Source: Evernia prunastri (taxonomy: Eukaryota; Ascomycota; Lecanoromycetes; Lecanorales; Parmeliaceae). Taken from it: DNA of 64,000 nt. The notes beneath the pieces were generated by a model. It ran no database searches. It was not told the DNA's origin and saw nothing but the letters and a program-made list of their open reading frames with translations. Numbering within the stretch: the first letter of the stretch is position 1; every line of letters starts with the position of its first letter. Location of the stretch: positions 5,096 through 69,095 of the forward strand of contig NKYR01000156.1 of assembly GCA_003184365.1 (NCBI GenBank), read 5' to 3'. The translations under genes were made by a program, and so were the position numbers. Of the stretch, positions 9,850-22,073 are shown in pieces.

Positions 9850-10901
9850 TTATCGCAAATTCTTGGGACATTGCTCACCGTTCCAAGTTGTTCCATCAGA
9901 CCCGACAGCTGCCTGCCCATTTGTTCCTGGTGAGCCCGTCTGGATATCGAAATGCACAGAGCAAGACGAACTATCCTTGAAGTCGTCACTCGTACTTCCA
10001 CACCAATGGTCACCGGCAGAATAGCAAGCATCGACAATCTGCAAAGTAATCGTAGAGCCACTTCCGACGCCATCGTTATAAGAGTTGAAGCCGCTCGTAG
10101 AAAGCTCATAGCAGCCACCACAGGCCTTTCCACAATTTGGCTGGCCGGCGGCGTTTAATGTGCCTTGGAAGAGCTTTTGGTTGACGGCGCCATTATAGAC
10201 GCCAGAGCTGCCGGCCCATTCCCATGAATTCTGTCCGCAGTCACAGGCGCTGCCCATCCAGCCATAGTACTATGATGAATTAGCAAAACCCGACAATAAA
10301 ATCATTATCAATGACTCACCGTAGTAGAAGCTACACCGTCCCAACCACTTGGTGCGCTAGTAGAGGTGCAGTCGCCCGTAGTAGCAGCCTGGGAATTGCT
10401 ACTATCTGACGATTTATCGGTACTAGCTGACGTGCTATTTGGAGCAGCCCCATCTTCTTTGACCGCCACAGCCCCAGCACCACTTTCGGAGCTAGCACCA
10501 CCGGTCGAAGGAGTGGTCGAAGTTGAGGAGTCCTTGGCGGTACCCCCAGGTTGTTGACACTGCCATGACGAGTCGGGAGCCCAGGAACCATCGACTTGCT
10601 CTCGACATTGTGCATATGCTATCAGATACATTAGCAAGATACTTTGTCAAAGCCCAAGCAGTCGAAGACCGAAGATCGAAATAAAGAATGGGATAGCTAA
10701 CGTACTGTCATCTTTACAAATGCATTCACTTCCCGGGGCGCATGGTAGCGGCCCCTTGACGCCTTGACTTGGATAGTTACACGCCCCCCATACTGCTACA
10801 GGTGCGGAGCTTTGGCGTCTGGAAAGGCGCCCTGCTTCTGCTTGAGCGCCTTCCGAATAGTCCATACTCACGAGGAGGACAAGTAGGCCGATCGAATACA
10901 T
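9850..10901 (-). CDS. Secreted expansin/GH45-like protein with CBM1-like module (3 exons)
   Basis: Exons 10901-10706, 10618-10320 and 10269-9850 join in frame (introns of 87 and 50 nt with GT-AG ends and CTAA-type branch sites) to give 304 residues. There is an N-terminal signal peptide, then an SRRQ Kex2-like site near residue 30. Residues 38-71 form a Cys-rich module starting WGAC and resembling a cellulose-binding CBM1. A Ser/Thr/Ala-rich linker follows (about 80-150). The C-terminal 140 residues resemble the double-psi beta-barrel of expansins and GH45 (STTYYGWMG, CGGCYE, then HFDIQ). In GH45 endoglucanases one catalytic Asp lies in the YWD motif and the other in HFD. Here HFD is kept but the first position is YYG, so a non-hydrolytic, wall-loosening, expansin-like role is more likely than endoglucanase activity. 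The product acts outside the cell on cellulose or other wall glucans. Confidence 0.82.
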
Positions 10902-13664
10902 GATTAGATCTTGTTGGAGTCTTTTTGGGTTGTCTTAATTGTAGGCTGACTTGCAAAAGGAGTTGTGAAAGTAAGAAGAAAAGTTGTATCTGGTAAAATT
11001 TAATGTGTTACTGTGAGAGAGCCTGCTTCAAACTCTAGAGATCACAAGTCTGGGAGAGGTGGTCGATTTAAGTATCTGTGGGCCTGAGGAGACGGCACAG
11101 ACTGTATGACGCCCCACCCTCCATGAAGGCAAACATTTAGATGGTATATTGATAGCGGCATGTTGAATACTAGCATGTCCGGCGATGATTTCAGCTGGTC
11201 TTCTCGAGGCCAATGAAGCAGAGCGCCTGGGCCGCTAAGTTGCGATGAGCTCCTTTCACAATCCAAAACTCAGGTGAAGCATCTCGGCCACATTGATTGA
11301 GATGGCGGTGTTCATGTTGATCAAATTGAGGCAGAACGGAACATTGAAGATATGAGCCGCCTCTAAGGGGTTGAAGGTGAAGGTGATGAATCCTTCGCGG
11401 AGTTGCACCTGGAATTTTGGAATCACGCCATGGTGAGTGATGGCTTGACAGGCTCGAAGCACAAGGGATTGAGATGTGTTCCATGTTCGTACTTTGTGGG
11501 AGGACAAGAGAAATTTTCGCTTCTCATCACCACTTGCGGTCTCGTGCAAGCTCAGCTCCCAAGGCTTTTAGGTTATGACAGTCTTGGAGATTGGACAAGT
11601 ACATTCCTCCATTGGGAGGATCGTCGGTTTTATAGAACGGGATCATAAGTGTAATCCATGTCTCAGGCTGTCAAAGACATTATTTACCACTTCACGTTTC
11701 CGTCATTAGATAGCAGGTAGTACCGCAAAGGTAGTTTCGCTGCTTTGCCAGACGCCACACAGTTTCATCCTTCTCCAGATAGGAATATACTCACTCGGAA
11801 AGGCTCATACACCTTTTGCAAATGAAGCAGATAAGAAAAAGCGTGCCCAATTGTGATTTTGTGTACGGAGTATGCGGGTCGCATGAGCGCTTATAGGTTT
11901 CGAAAAGTCTCCGAGCCGCGTGGGGAATAGAATAAGGGGGGGGGGCTGGGCCCCTCAGACCCTGAAACCTGAACAATTCAGCATCAACAGCCTACTGCGG
12001 TCAGGCACCAAGGACTTTGAGGAGATCCTGCACTAGACCTGAAATCGAAGGCGTATTCTGGATGGCCCATCGGGGTCAGAACCAGTCTACTGATCGGCTA
12101 TTTTTACTTTCTTGGCGCGGAGAATACAGCAAGACTCAAGGATTGGTTGCTTCGCCATTGGCAATGTCAATGGCGAAGAGGGTGGGCTCAAGGTCCGACA
12201 GAGCAACTTTTGTAGGATACTGAACCGAAGGCCCCCAATGTTAATTTTTAACCTCTGTCGATGCGCGAATTAATCATTCCAAGTTTGCGAGATATTGGGT
12301 GGAAGTTGACATCTAGCTGTGGAACGGGTTCAATAATAAGCTCTTGGTGTCTGAAGAGTGTCGTGGGTTTGGGTAGACTTCAGGGCGGGACAGTCTACTG
12401 TGATGCAATATGCTCGACATAGCATTTGGGTTCAGGGTAACCCATATAGTATATCGCTTTTCGGACTTCATGTCATCCCTGGTTTATCGTGATCCATATC
12501 TCCGGATATCATGGCCCTTGGCGCGAAAAGCTACTGCAAAGCTGCGGCATCCAAAGTCTTGAGACTATCGCTATAGGTTTGTACGGGATCTTAAGCCTAC
12601 CGCAATAGCGGAGAGGTCATCCAGGTATTCGAATCCAACTTGTACCTGCTCATATCATCTATATCCCATAGAGTGTTGATAGTCTGCGAGAGCCTCCGGT
12701 GGTCATCTAGTCTACACAGCAAATCTTAACGCAGACGTATTGGCAACTTCTAGAGAGCGACAGTCCACAACAACACTTAATTATCGTATAATAGGCTACC
12801 CTTCTTGGACTTACCGTCTTTCAGCATCTGCCATGATACTTCTTGCATATCCTGTGTGTGTGAGCTAACTTGGAGTTTTGCCATTAAATAAGTCGTACAC
12901 GCTGGGCTTGGCCGTGTCAAGAAGCCGTATCGTCCTGGATCACAAGCAGATGCTGCGCAGAAGTTGACGAAGGCAGAGAGGTCGACATGCGAGCACATTG
13001 CAGGTAGTCAATCGCCGCACGGCCTTGATGGTGCCCTTTTCTTGGGCTAGGGTATGCACATGGTCACACTGCCAATGACTGGACCCCCTCAATGGGATGG
13101 CGAAACGGTACCAAGTAAATAAGGTTGAGGGCGGGAACTCTACCATTTCGTCAACGAGAATTCGTTGCTCGTGTACAAAATATCCGGGTGAGATCAAAGA
13201 CGGCGAGTCGAGAATTTTCATTGCATGACCCTAGATGAGGGCCCCGCATCCTCGGGAATAGACCTAGGAACAAGAGTTGACAGTCTCAAGCTAACCACAG
13301 CATCAGAATGGTTCTCAATTGAGCGAATTATACCTCAATGACGGTCTACTGTATTCATCAAGTATGAGAAGTAGTAGCGATACACAGCACGAGATACTGG
13401 GATTGGACAAGTTTGCAAAGATTCAAGTGACTATGTCTAAAGGTTTACTTCAACACGTGTGACATTACGACGCCATATCTTATTTTTCAACACGTCAGTA
13501 TCATTAAGATCGTCAAACATTTTTAGTAAACTAGGCAAAGATGGAAATTGGAATAACGCTGGCGGTGTAAGCCTGTGCGTCGGTCACCATGGGCTGTTAA
13601 AAACGAGGATGCAGCACTTGGAATACTCGAGTAAAAGCGGGTTTGTTATGAGTCTATCCTTTAG
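10902..13664. other. Intergenic, no supported gene
   Basis: Several short frames exist (for example minus strand 11191-11549 and 12777-13221). None has a recognisable domain, an ATG in good context or splice sites that extend it. The minus-strand frames at 12.8-13.2 kb overlap in different registers and could be decayed coding sequence. No repeats or RNA genes were recognised. Confidence 0.45.
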
Positions 13665-15024
13665 TTAACGCTTGTAGTCTTCCTCTCTCTTCGAATACAT
13701 TGTCTGTTCTTTTGGCGCTCTCCACGATGATTTATTCGTAAGGGGCCAACCTCCCACGTCTCCGATCCCCACATCCTCGATGGTATCAACAGAAGCTTGA
13801 ATCCAGCCGGCGCTGCTATTGATACCGCCAAACCCAGCATTCGCTTTCGTTCTGTAATTGGCAGGAACAATGACCACATTCAATGGCTGTTCATCTCCGA
13901 CATCATAAGGAGTACCTTCTTCGACACGCTGAGACCTGATACCAAGGAGGAAAGGAAGATGCTTTCCTAGAAACGGTCGCATAACCATGAGGCAACCGCA
14001 TATCACGGAGAGATTGATTTCGACGACCCTAAGGGAGCCAGCGATGGCGATGGCGGGTGTCAGGTTGAAAGTATGGAGGAGGTGTGCGACGAAGTAAACT
14101 CGGACCGCGCTGACAATGAAAGCTCTTTAGTAGGGTGGTCAGCTCCTTTTCTTACAATGTACCTGCCCCCTCAGAGAGCAAATGTTGGAAAGCCTTACAG
14201 GGAGCCAACAACAAAAACACCACCCGTTAACACTTTTGTGCGCGCACTGACTTTCCATTTCTTCGCCATGGGTACTGGTACGAGGAGGACCATGAGATCG
14301 ACAACAACGTTGAAGATACCAATGGCGAGCAGCGGAGGTATGAGACGGCAATGATGCGGTATTGTACAGTAGCCCAAAAGGGCCGAAAAGGAGGCGACCA
14401 TGTAGGCTACGGTGATGATGCCGACAATGTAGACCCCCAAGCGGACGTGCTTATCGGGGAACACGCGCAGATAGCATATCAGGACGGCGACCTTCGGAAG
14501 GGCGGTCGCAGGGATATAGAGATATAGAGAGGCTGCCGCCCACTAGATAGTTGGTGAGTATTCGCTTTAGACATAAATAGAAGACAATGTTTGGCAGAGA
14601 CTCACTTTCTTGGACGGGATGAAGCTGTCCAATGGTACGTCCGATAGCTGATATGCATTCCTTTCGAATTCCTGCACTGGTGTTGCATGTTGGAAACTGC
14701 TCGAGGTAATAACAATTTGGTCCTTACCTAGGCAAGTTGCGGTCGACGCAACGCTGAATATCCAAGCAGTGATGATTACATCTACGAAAAATCAGCCATA
14801 TACCCTTGGTAGCAATATGTCGCGGACTCACAATCATCCGCAAGGAATGTTCTTAGCAGCCTTACTCTCGTGTAGATTCGAAGAGCCAAGAATAAAGTGG
14901 AAAGTAGGAGGAAGGTGGCGCTAGTTGGAATAATGCCACTAGAGACGTAGGGGGACATAGTGGAGTTCGGCGTGATGCCCATGGGAAGTGCAACAACGGT
15001 ATCGATCAGTCGGTTGGCGTCCAT
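13665..15024 (-). CDS. Fungal rhodopsin-domain 7TM membrane protein (5 exons)
   Basis: Exons 15024-14832, 14781-14728, 14676-14606, 14542-14199 and 14109-13665 splice in frame with GT-AG introns to give 368 residues. The product has the layout of the large fungal rhodopsin-domain (SAT4/PTH11-related) family: a first helix ending in a basic R-x-Y-x-R-x-R stretch, FLADDYVI at the start of helix 2, a loop, then WAAASLYLY and PVPMAKKWKV leading to later helices, and a polar C-terminal tail. Members are plasma- or endomembrane proteins of mostly unknown function, some implicated in surface sensing. The start at 15024 is the usual position for the family; an upstream ATG at 15072 would add 16 residues. 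Exon 2 is only 54 nt. No neighbour indicates a pathway. Confidence 0.82.
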
Positions 15025-17305
15025 TTGGAGTACTGAGGCGGCTATCGGGAGAGCGGTCAGGGATCCAAACATATATTTGTATTCTGAGAAGCCTTGTCTG
15101 CCATTCTGCCCTTTCCAACGCAACCTTTCCAATGCTTGCGTCGGAGAAGGTAGTCGTTGTGAACCAAAAAATGCTTAGAGATGTGAGTTTCATAAGCGAC
15201 CTGGAATATTAGATTGGGGCATGATAGATTGCGCTTGATAATCAGCCAATTAGGCTAGTGGAAAGGTCTTTCCGAGGCTGCAACCTTCTTGGAGACCACT
15301 GAGCGTTGCTTCTTCAAATTTTCAGAAGCGGAAAGGTCGCTGCAAATCATGAGCTCAGAGAAGGTGCTGACGATGGTCGAAAGGACTCAGCAGGGCTGAG
15401 TTTGGTGATGCAGCTCGCCTCTCCAGGCTCCTGAAAAGGTTTTGAGAGTCGCTGGGCCATGATTGCGACGCTCCGCTATTGGTGCACCTAACAGGTCTTG
15501 CGGGATACTGCAGAGGGGCGCCTCGACTGCGCCATGGTGCTGCAGAAGAATGTCCCGAGTCATTCGCTAATGCCCACATGATGCCTTCTTCTAGGGGAAA
15601 TGAAGATCAGCACTTTTTATGCGGATGCAGTCCTCTGAGCGGCTAAGGTCGCGAGGGTATCAAGTTAAAGGAAATTTCAATGCTCTTCTATAACTCATAT
15701 CCGTAGCTCAAATCAAAGTCTGAAAGAGTGACTCGTTTCTTTTATGGTAGATATCGATATGTTTGCTTGGTTTCTCACACGTATCGGACCCATGTGTTGG
15801 CATGTCGATTTCGCCTTACCCCCGGGACTGGCCGTGCATCTCAAATTTTTTCCCCGCGATCACGGGACCTTGAAGAGTTGCATTCCGAGGGAATGTACTG
15901 CGTGCGCGGGACCCTGCAGAAAGGCTTCCCGTATTCGTCGTCAGCGCTAATAATCGTAATGGCTTAGTACATAGGGAAATAACCCAAATTCGCAGAGTTA
16001 GAGTCAATCCATAGGTAAACTCAAGCTAGCTACAATGACTTCTGTGTAATTTTGAGCTTAGCGAAACGATGAACCAGACAGTGGAGGCTAAGCGCTGCAG
16101 ACGATGGTGGGGAGCTTCACAAGGGAGCTTTAAGGCGTACTCCATTTCCATCGGGCTGTATGCAAGAAGGCTTGACACATCCTCAATCTAGTTTGCGGGG
16201 TATACAGTAGTCGAATTTCATGTAGGAAGTCCTTATCCGTGCGGTCCAACAACTGAAGCTTATTCCAGGTCATCTCGACTTTCAAACACGAGTTGGCGAT
16301 CGCAACGTATCCTTTCCTGCCCCGTGTCCGGCGAGCAGCATGATCGGGCCATGTATTTGTTCATCTTCTTCCCTGCTTCTTCCAACACGAATCTCCCGGA
16401 GAACCTTTGAGTTCTTCTTTGATGCAGTCTTGAGTCATATTCACGGAGTAGATCTTGGCCTTGATAGGCCTAGTTGATGTGTTGAAAGAGTATTATTAGC
16501 ATGGCGATCAAGGTCCCTCGAGTTCCGACCACGCTCCAAATCAAATCGAATGAAAATATTGTGCGGAGGTTGGAATTGAGTCGATGTATCTCATTCTGGT
16601 GAGTGGATTGAGGGTTACCCGTAGGGAAAATTGAATAAAATTAGAGGCATAGTTTACACATGCACCTAGATTAGGGTTTATGCATCCCACACAACTCAGA
16701 CTTCACTCTGCTTGCTTGTTATACCTCGTAGAGCTCCTAGCATCTTGCTTCAGTGTATGTTCCCATAAGACTAGCCGAAGCGGTAGTCGTAGATGTTTTG
16801 AATCAACTGCGTATGGGCAGTATCAGCGTTCAGCCCTTAGGAGGCTCATGTTCCAACGTGTACACCGTCGGCTTGAAAGTTGGGGAGCGATGAAGTGCGG
16901 CCATCTTTGATTGGCCAAGCTGAAAATGAGCGGGCGAAGGGTTAGGATTGTTAGGTGCTGGAGACTCTTTGCAAGTAAATTAAGTAACTTACGAATTGAC
17001 GCAGTCATGCATGGAACAGAACGAGGACCTGCCAGCGGTCCTGTTCCGCCAGTCGAGACGCCGATCTGCTCGTCTTCTGAGGCAGGTCAACGTATGACTG
17101 ACCCAATCATGATACGCAAGCTGTATCCATGATCAAGTCTATCACTGTGGATACCTGCAGTAAGAGACTGCGATGATCCTCGAATCAATCTTGTCGCGGC
17201 GTCATGTATGCGTACTCGTATGAGCTTGAAACTTGGTCCGTGATGAGACTTCCATGCTTCATCCTCCTCACCAACAATCTAGTCATCATGATCATCTTCA
17301 TCTGC
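15025..17305. other. Intergenic, no supported gene
   Basis: Short frames occur on both strands (around 15355-15580, 15730-16010 and 16680-17010). None has a recognisable domain or can be extended by splicing. Composition is ordinary and not RIP-like, so this may hold old decayed genes. Confidence 0.4.
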
Positions 17306-17804
17306 TCATTCCTCTTCCTGACTTTCTTCGTAGGTTGCAGCTGACGCTTTTTCCGTAGCACTCAAGTCAACCCGCTGCCGCTCGATCATTTCTTTAGCTA
17401 CCACAGTCATAGTCATATCCATCTCGACACCCCCATCAATGTAGTAATGGCTTAAGAAGTGAAACTCGTGATCACTCTTAGAGTCAGATTTACTGCGCGG
17501 TATCTAAAAGAAAACAATGTCAGCCTCAGGCCATCTTCTTCTGCCTCCTTCTCCGTAAGCTTCCGCGTCTTCTCCTCTGCGCCCTAGTCTGCCGGCTTTA
17601 CGGGGTCCAGTGGCTACGAAGATAGCTTTTGCGTTGCTCAAGATGCCGCTTTGGATGCAGGCAAAGGTGGCTTAAAATAAGCTTCAGTGTATGAGATGGG
17701 CGGAAAGGGGGCAGGATGCGTTGGTAGATGTCTGAATGATATTGTAATTCTCGGTCGAGATTTCCTCCCACATACAGTCTACATACAATATTATGGCTCG
17801 GCAC
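17306..17804 (-). pseudogene. Frame-broken coding relic of unknown identity
   Basis: On the minus strand, protein-like sequence runs from about 17804 to a TGA at 17308-17306 but switches frame repeatedly. An upstream part contains DRELQYHSDIYQRILPPF. A second part reads ACIQSGILSNAKAIFVATG. A third, in another frame, is the charged stretch EKTRKLTEKEAEEDG. The last (17503-17306) is Glu-rich at its end and follows an in-frame TAG within TTTTCTTTTAG, which could also be an acceptor site. Amino-acid composition in these segments is natural, unlike the other frames nearby. Whether it is a frameshifted pseudogene or a multi-exon gene with unrecognised introns cannot be decided. The family was not recognised. 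Confidence 0.35.
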
Positions 17805-19289
17805 TGTCTGTCACGAGAGTTGACAGCTTGGACCAATCATTGTGAGAGCCTCAAACGAGCTGAGCACGAGTGCACTCGGCGTAGACACAATGAACTTTAC
17901 TTAGAGGACTGGTTAAGGAGTCAGCGATCGGTTGTACGCGGCAACTAGCCGGTGCAAAGTAGGAGGCTTCGTGCTTAGAAGTCTACTTACGAATGATTGC
18001 TGTCGGTGTCCACCAGAGAAGTATTGAGGCGAAAAGCGTTTACTTTGGCTGGTTTGGTTCGCTTACCTTGTCGCAGCGATGACCACCACTGTCAATTAAA
18101 CATGTGCGTTGCTAACCAAGGCTTTCAGCTGCACCGGCCGGGGCTCCTCATCATGATTTTCTAGCGGAGAGTCTCATCTGTCGCAGGCGCAGATCTTACC
18201 TTGATTCACTTGGGTGGCGAGTAAGACTCCGAAGAACGCCCCGCTTTGACATGAACACGATCTCATGTGCCAATATGACTGTCTCTCAATACAACGGGCA
18301 AATGGTCCTCCCATCTCTTTGTCTAGTAAAGGGTGAAGGAGATCGTGATTGCGGAGACTTGGGGAAGAGTCGAGAAAAGAATAGGTGTCGCGTTGGGACT
18401 GGGCAATTGTTGGCATTGAAGCATAGACACGCACTCCATCACGCATTCTAATACGTGTACAATGATGAGTTCGATTGATCCAACTGCTGGACGCGCACAG
18501 TTCCAGCGTGATATATTAATAGCCGAAGAAATATCTTCCCTTGCCCATAGTACAGACCAAGCCTACCACAATGGCAACAGTCAGCGTTTTCCTCACCGAC
18601 TCAGCAAAAACGCTCTAGGTCTGGCAAAGTCCTCAACGAGGTGAAGCGAGCTTACTGGAAGCATTTGTGACCACGAAGCCTACTCCAGCACGTCGATTAC
18701 TCAGATGCACATATACTGGATTGAGCAGCAGACGAAGGCTGCCAAGCCTGCAAGCCTCTTCAATCATCCTAGATGATCAGAAATCAGCTGACTTTCATGA
18801 ATACCTAATCGCTGATTGTGCAGGTCGAATTTTTCCGCTCCATCCTCTCTAAGCTTTCTCGCTACATCAAAAATCGAAAGAACAAGCCAGCATACACAAG
18901 TCTCGCATTAGCGCTTACTCCCAAATAAATCTTTTCAATGCCACGACTCCAGGGTTCGGGAGGGGCGCCAACACTTGATCCTTCGTGTCTCGCTAGTCAC
19001 TGTTCGTTTGCTACATAGCCTCGGAGCTGAAAAGAGGAAGTTTCGCGCTGCATGCCAAAAACTGTGTAGCCCCGCTCTGTAGGCTCGGGAAATAGGCCAA
19101 AGCTGCGTGCACACCTAGACCGGGGAAAAGGAAGTGGGTGTGCAAGGGGCTAGGAGCACGTACAGCTACGCCATCGCCCCGCCTGCTTTCATTCTGAATG
19201 ATGGGGGCTTCTAACACTGCACGCTTCCAATAACGTAGCTACAACAACAGTATCCCTCGGAAATATCTGGCGAGTTGGGCTCCACCACC
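17805..19289. other. Intergenic, upstream of P450 gene
   Basis: No gene is supported. The short frames at 18174-18852 have no domain signature. The last few hundred bases form the presumed promoter of the P450 gene. Confidence 0.4.
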
Positions 19290-20955
19290 ATGTCGCTGCT
19301 GGCACAATGCACCGTCTCGGCCTCCCTCGGCCTCCTCTCTCACCTCTGCATCTTCATTCGTGGAGAGCACCATCTCCGTTCCCCCTTCCTGTTCCGTCTC
19401 TATCTCACTCTCTCCGGCCTCCTATTCCTGAGCCAGACACTGATCTACCCTTCCGAGATAACCACTGCCTTCAAAATCACTTTCTTTCTCATCGTCAGCT
19501 ATGCCACCGCTCTCTTCACCAGCATTACAACATATCGCGTTTTCTTCCACCGTCTGCGCCCTTTCCCCGGTCCGCCATTGGCGGCGGTGTCGAAACTGTA
19601 TCACGTATCGCAAGTGCTCGATGCGAAGCAATACTTGTTCCTTGACAAGCTGCGGGAGCAGTACGGGGACTACGTACGAACAGGGCCGAATGAGCTCACG
19701 ATCTATAACCCTGCCGCGGTTCCGCTGATCCACGGCTCCGAGAGCCCCTGCACCAAAGCCGACTGGTACGACAACCTAAAACCACTCCATGCCGTCAACA
19801 CGACCCGCTCAAAACAGCTCCATGAGAAGCGACGGCGGATATGGGACATGGGCTTCTCTCAGAAATCGCTCGACATGTACGAGCCACGCGTACGATATCA
19901 CGCCTCCCAGCTCGCGTCTCAATTCGCAGCGTCCGCAGGCAAGCCCGTGAACGCAACGGAATGGTTCTCTTACTTTGCTTTTGACGTTATGAGCGAACTC
20001 TCGTTCGGGAAACCGCTCGGCATGCTCAAAAGTGGGAAATCCCATTACGTGCGGGACCTGTTGATCAAGGGTATTATGGTGTTGGGCCCACTAACACCGG
20101 TACCATGGCTGTTTCACCTCTTAGGCAGTCTGCCTAGGATGACAGCGGACTGGCTTGCATATCGGGCTTGGGTGCTGGTGCAACTGAAAGAGCGGATGCA
20201 GATGGAAAAGGCCGAGTCATCGAACGTGATGACATGGCTTATCAAAGCCAGCGAGGAGGATGGCGAGAAGTGGGATCCAACCTGGCTTGAAGGCGACGCG
20301 GTGTCCATGGTAGTCGCCGGTAGCGAGCCTGAAGCATCGACTCTCACGTTCCTCTTTTACCACCTAGCCCAAACGCCTTCGGTACAGAAGAAGCTGCGGG
20401 CTGAACTTGAGTCTACATCTTTCTCAACCGACGCCCGGACGCTGCAGTACCTGCCTTATCTTAATGGATGCGTACATGAAGCGCTCCGCTTACATCCGCC
20501 CCTGCCATCGGGTTGTCTGAGAATAACTCCCCCGGCGGGGCTGAACATCGATGGCACTATCATACCAGGCGGTATCACAGTGCTAACTCCAGCATACAGT
20601 CTGGGAAGATTGGAAAGCTGTTTCGAGAGAGCTCAAGAATTTGTTCCCGAGCGGTGGTGCGAGCGACCGGAGATGCTGAGAGACAAGAACGCGTGGATAC
20701 CGTTCAATGTCGGTGAGTGTGTCTTGGTTTACACCATCTCTACTCTTTCTCTTGTGTTAACGAGTATCAGGGCGCTATGGATGTGTTGGTCGTAACATGG
20801 GACTGATGGAATTGAGGATCGTAGCCGCTCTGCTCGTGGCCAAATTTGATATCGACTTTGCGCCCGGGGACGATGGGACGGAGTTGGTTTTGGATTGTAG
20901 AGACGCGTTTGCCTCGGCGCCAGGCAAGCTCGAGCTGGTATTCCGGGCTAGATGA
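19290..20955 (+). CDS. Cytochrome P450 monooxygenase (2 exons), atypical I-helix
   Basis: Exons 19290-20712 and 20771-20955 join in frame (58-nt intron) to give 535 residues. The first ATG (CACCATGTC) at 19290 is used; the frame is open from a TTG at 19275. The N-terminus has two or three hydrophobic segments before the proline-rich hinge (RPFPGPP, about 90), so the enzyme is anchored in the ER. Hallmarks: ExxR as E397-A-L-R400 in HEALRLHPP, PERW, and the heme loop FNVGRYGCVGR with Cys479. The I-helix reads AGSEPEAST (from residue 343): the acidic residue is Glu346, and the usual Thr that follows is Pro347. The fold resembles fungal P450s of secondary metabolism such as the tryprostatin B 6-hydroxylase-like group, a similarity recalled and not searched. 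Next to a UbiA prenyltransferase, FAD monooxygenase and methyltransferase, it probably oxidises a prenylated aromatic or its side chain. Confidence 0.9.
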
Positions 20956-22073
20956 TAAGCTCAAAATCGATGAGATAAGAATGTATAGCGTTTGTCTAGC
21001 ATCATTGGCACAACATTAGCCACGGTGGCTCACGGGATTACGGCATACAGGACAAGTGCTCCAAAATCGGACATAGGGGGGGGTGGCAATCTCGCAGAGC
21101 TGCTGTAGCAAGCTAAAATGTAGAACCAACAATCAATCTTGTTTCGCGGCATGCCTGATGGCGCGCGACCCTTGGCTCAGTAAGGCTGGCCAGTAGGATG
21201 GTATCTGGTAGCTCGAAGCAAACCATGAACAAGTACTAGTATGGAGTTGGAGTGGACGTGCCACGCTGTAGGATTCGGCGCGAAGGAGCATGCATGCATG
21301 GCTACTGATGCATAAGCTTTGAATGTTGAGCAAAGGATGAGAAGGCCCGAGCAGTGCTTAAGCTCGTGGTAGGGATGCCCTTGCTTCCGGCTGATCTCAC
21401 TTTGGTGTTTTCTGAATGACTGGTCGATTTGTGAGCAAACCTCGTTTTTTTAAATCACTTTTGAGACACACGTATACTTACGTGTAGTATTTGCATTACC
21501 CCAGCCTAGATACCGTATTCGCTGAAGTTCATAGCTTGACGAGAAATTTTCCATGAACATGAAACCCAGAAGATGCGAAGGTGAGCGACACTAATTTGAT
21601 GCGTATCGTATTCTGCAGTCAAAGGATCCAACGGGGTCAGTAGTAAGTCAAAGGTGTGAAGGGTATCAGAATACAGTTGCTGAAACAAAACCGCGGAGAC
21701 TACCTAACCCGATCCAAGCTTGTGCGCATGTTCTGAAAAGCGGTGTACACGTATTATACCTTTGTCACAATCCCCGCATCGTTGTGCCGCAGACGACCTG
21801 GACTACTGTCTTAGCATAAGGAGGCCTGGTCCCGAAAGAACGTTTTGTGACTCGATTAGGCATATCTCCGCGCCAGTCATAGGAGAGAACTGAGAGGTCG
21901 TTGCCTAGCTACATAAGAGCTAACATTAGCCATCTTTAAGACGTCTAAGCAAGCTGGTCTAGATTTGCCGGTTTCAGGGCTGAATGTATGGGACTTTACT
22001 TATGAGTCGTTGGAATCCAGGGACAAGAGTAAGAACGCCCACAGTAGCTACAGCATCCATAGCGTCGCTCAAC
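20956..22073. other. Intergenic between P450 and prenyltransferase
   Basis: No gene is supported. The short minus-strand frames here lack domains. The right part is the presumed promoter and leader of the prenyltransferase gene. Confidence 0.45.

Noticed and set aside
12777..13221. Two overlapping minus-strand frames that look partly protein-like
   Set aside because: They are in different registers, no splice sites join them, and no family is recognisable; mentioned only as possible relic sequence.
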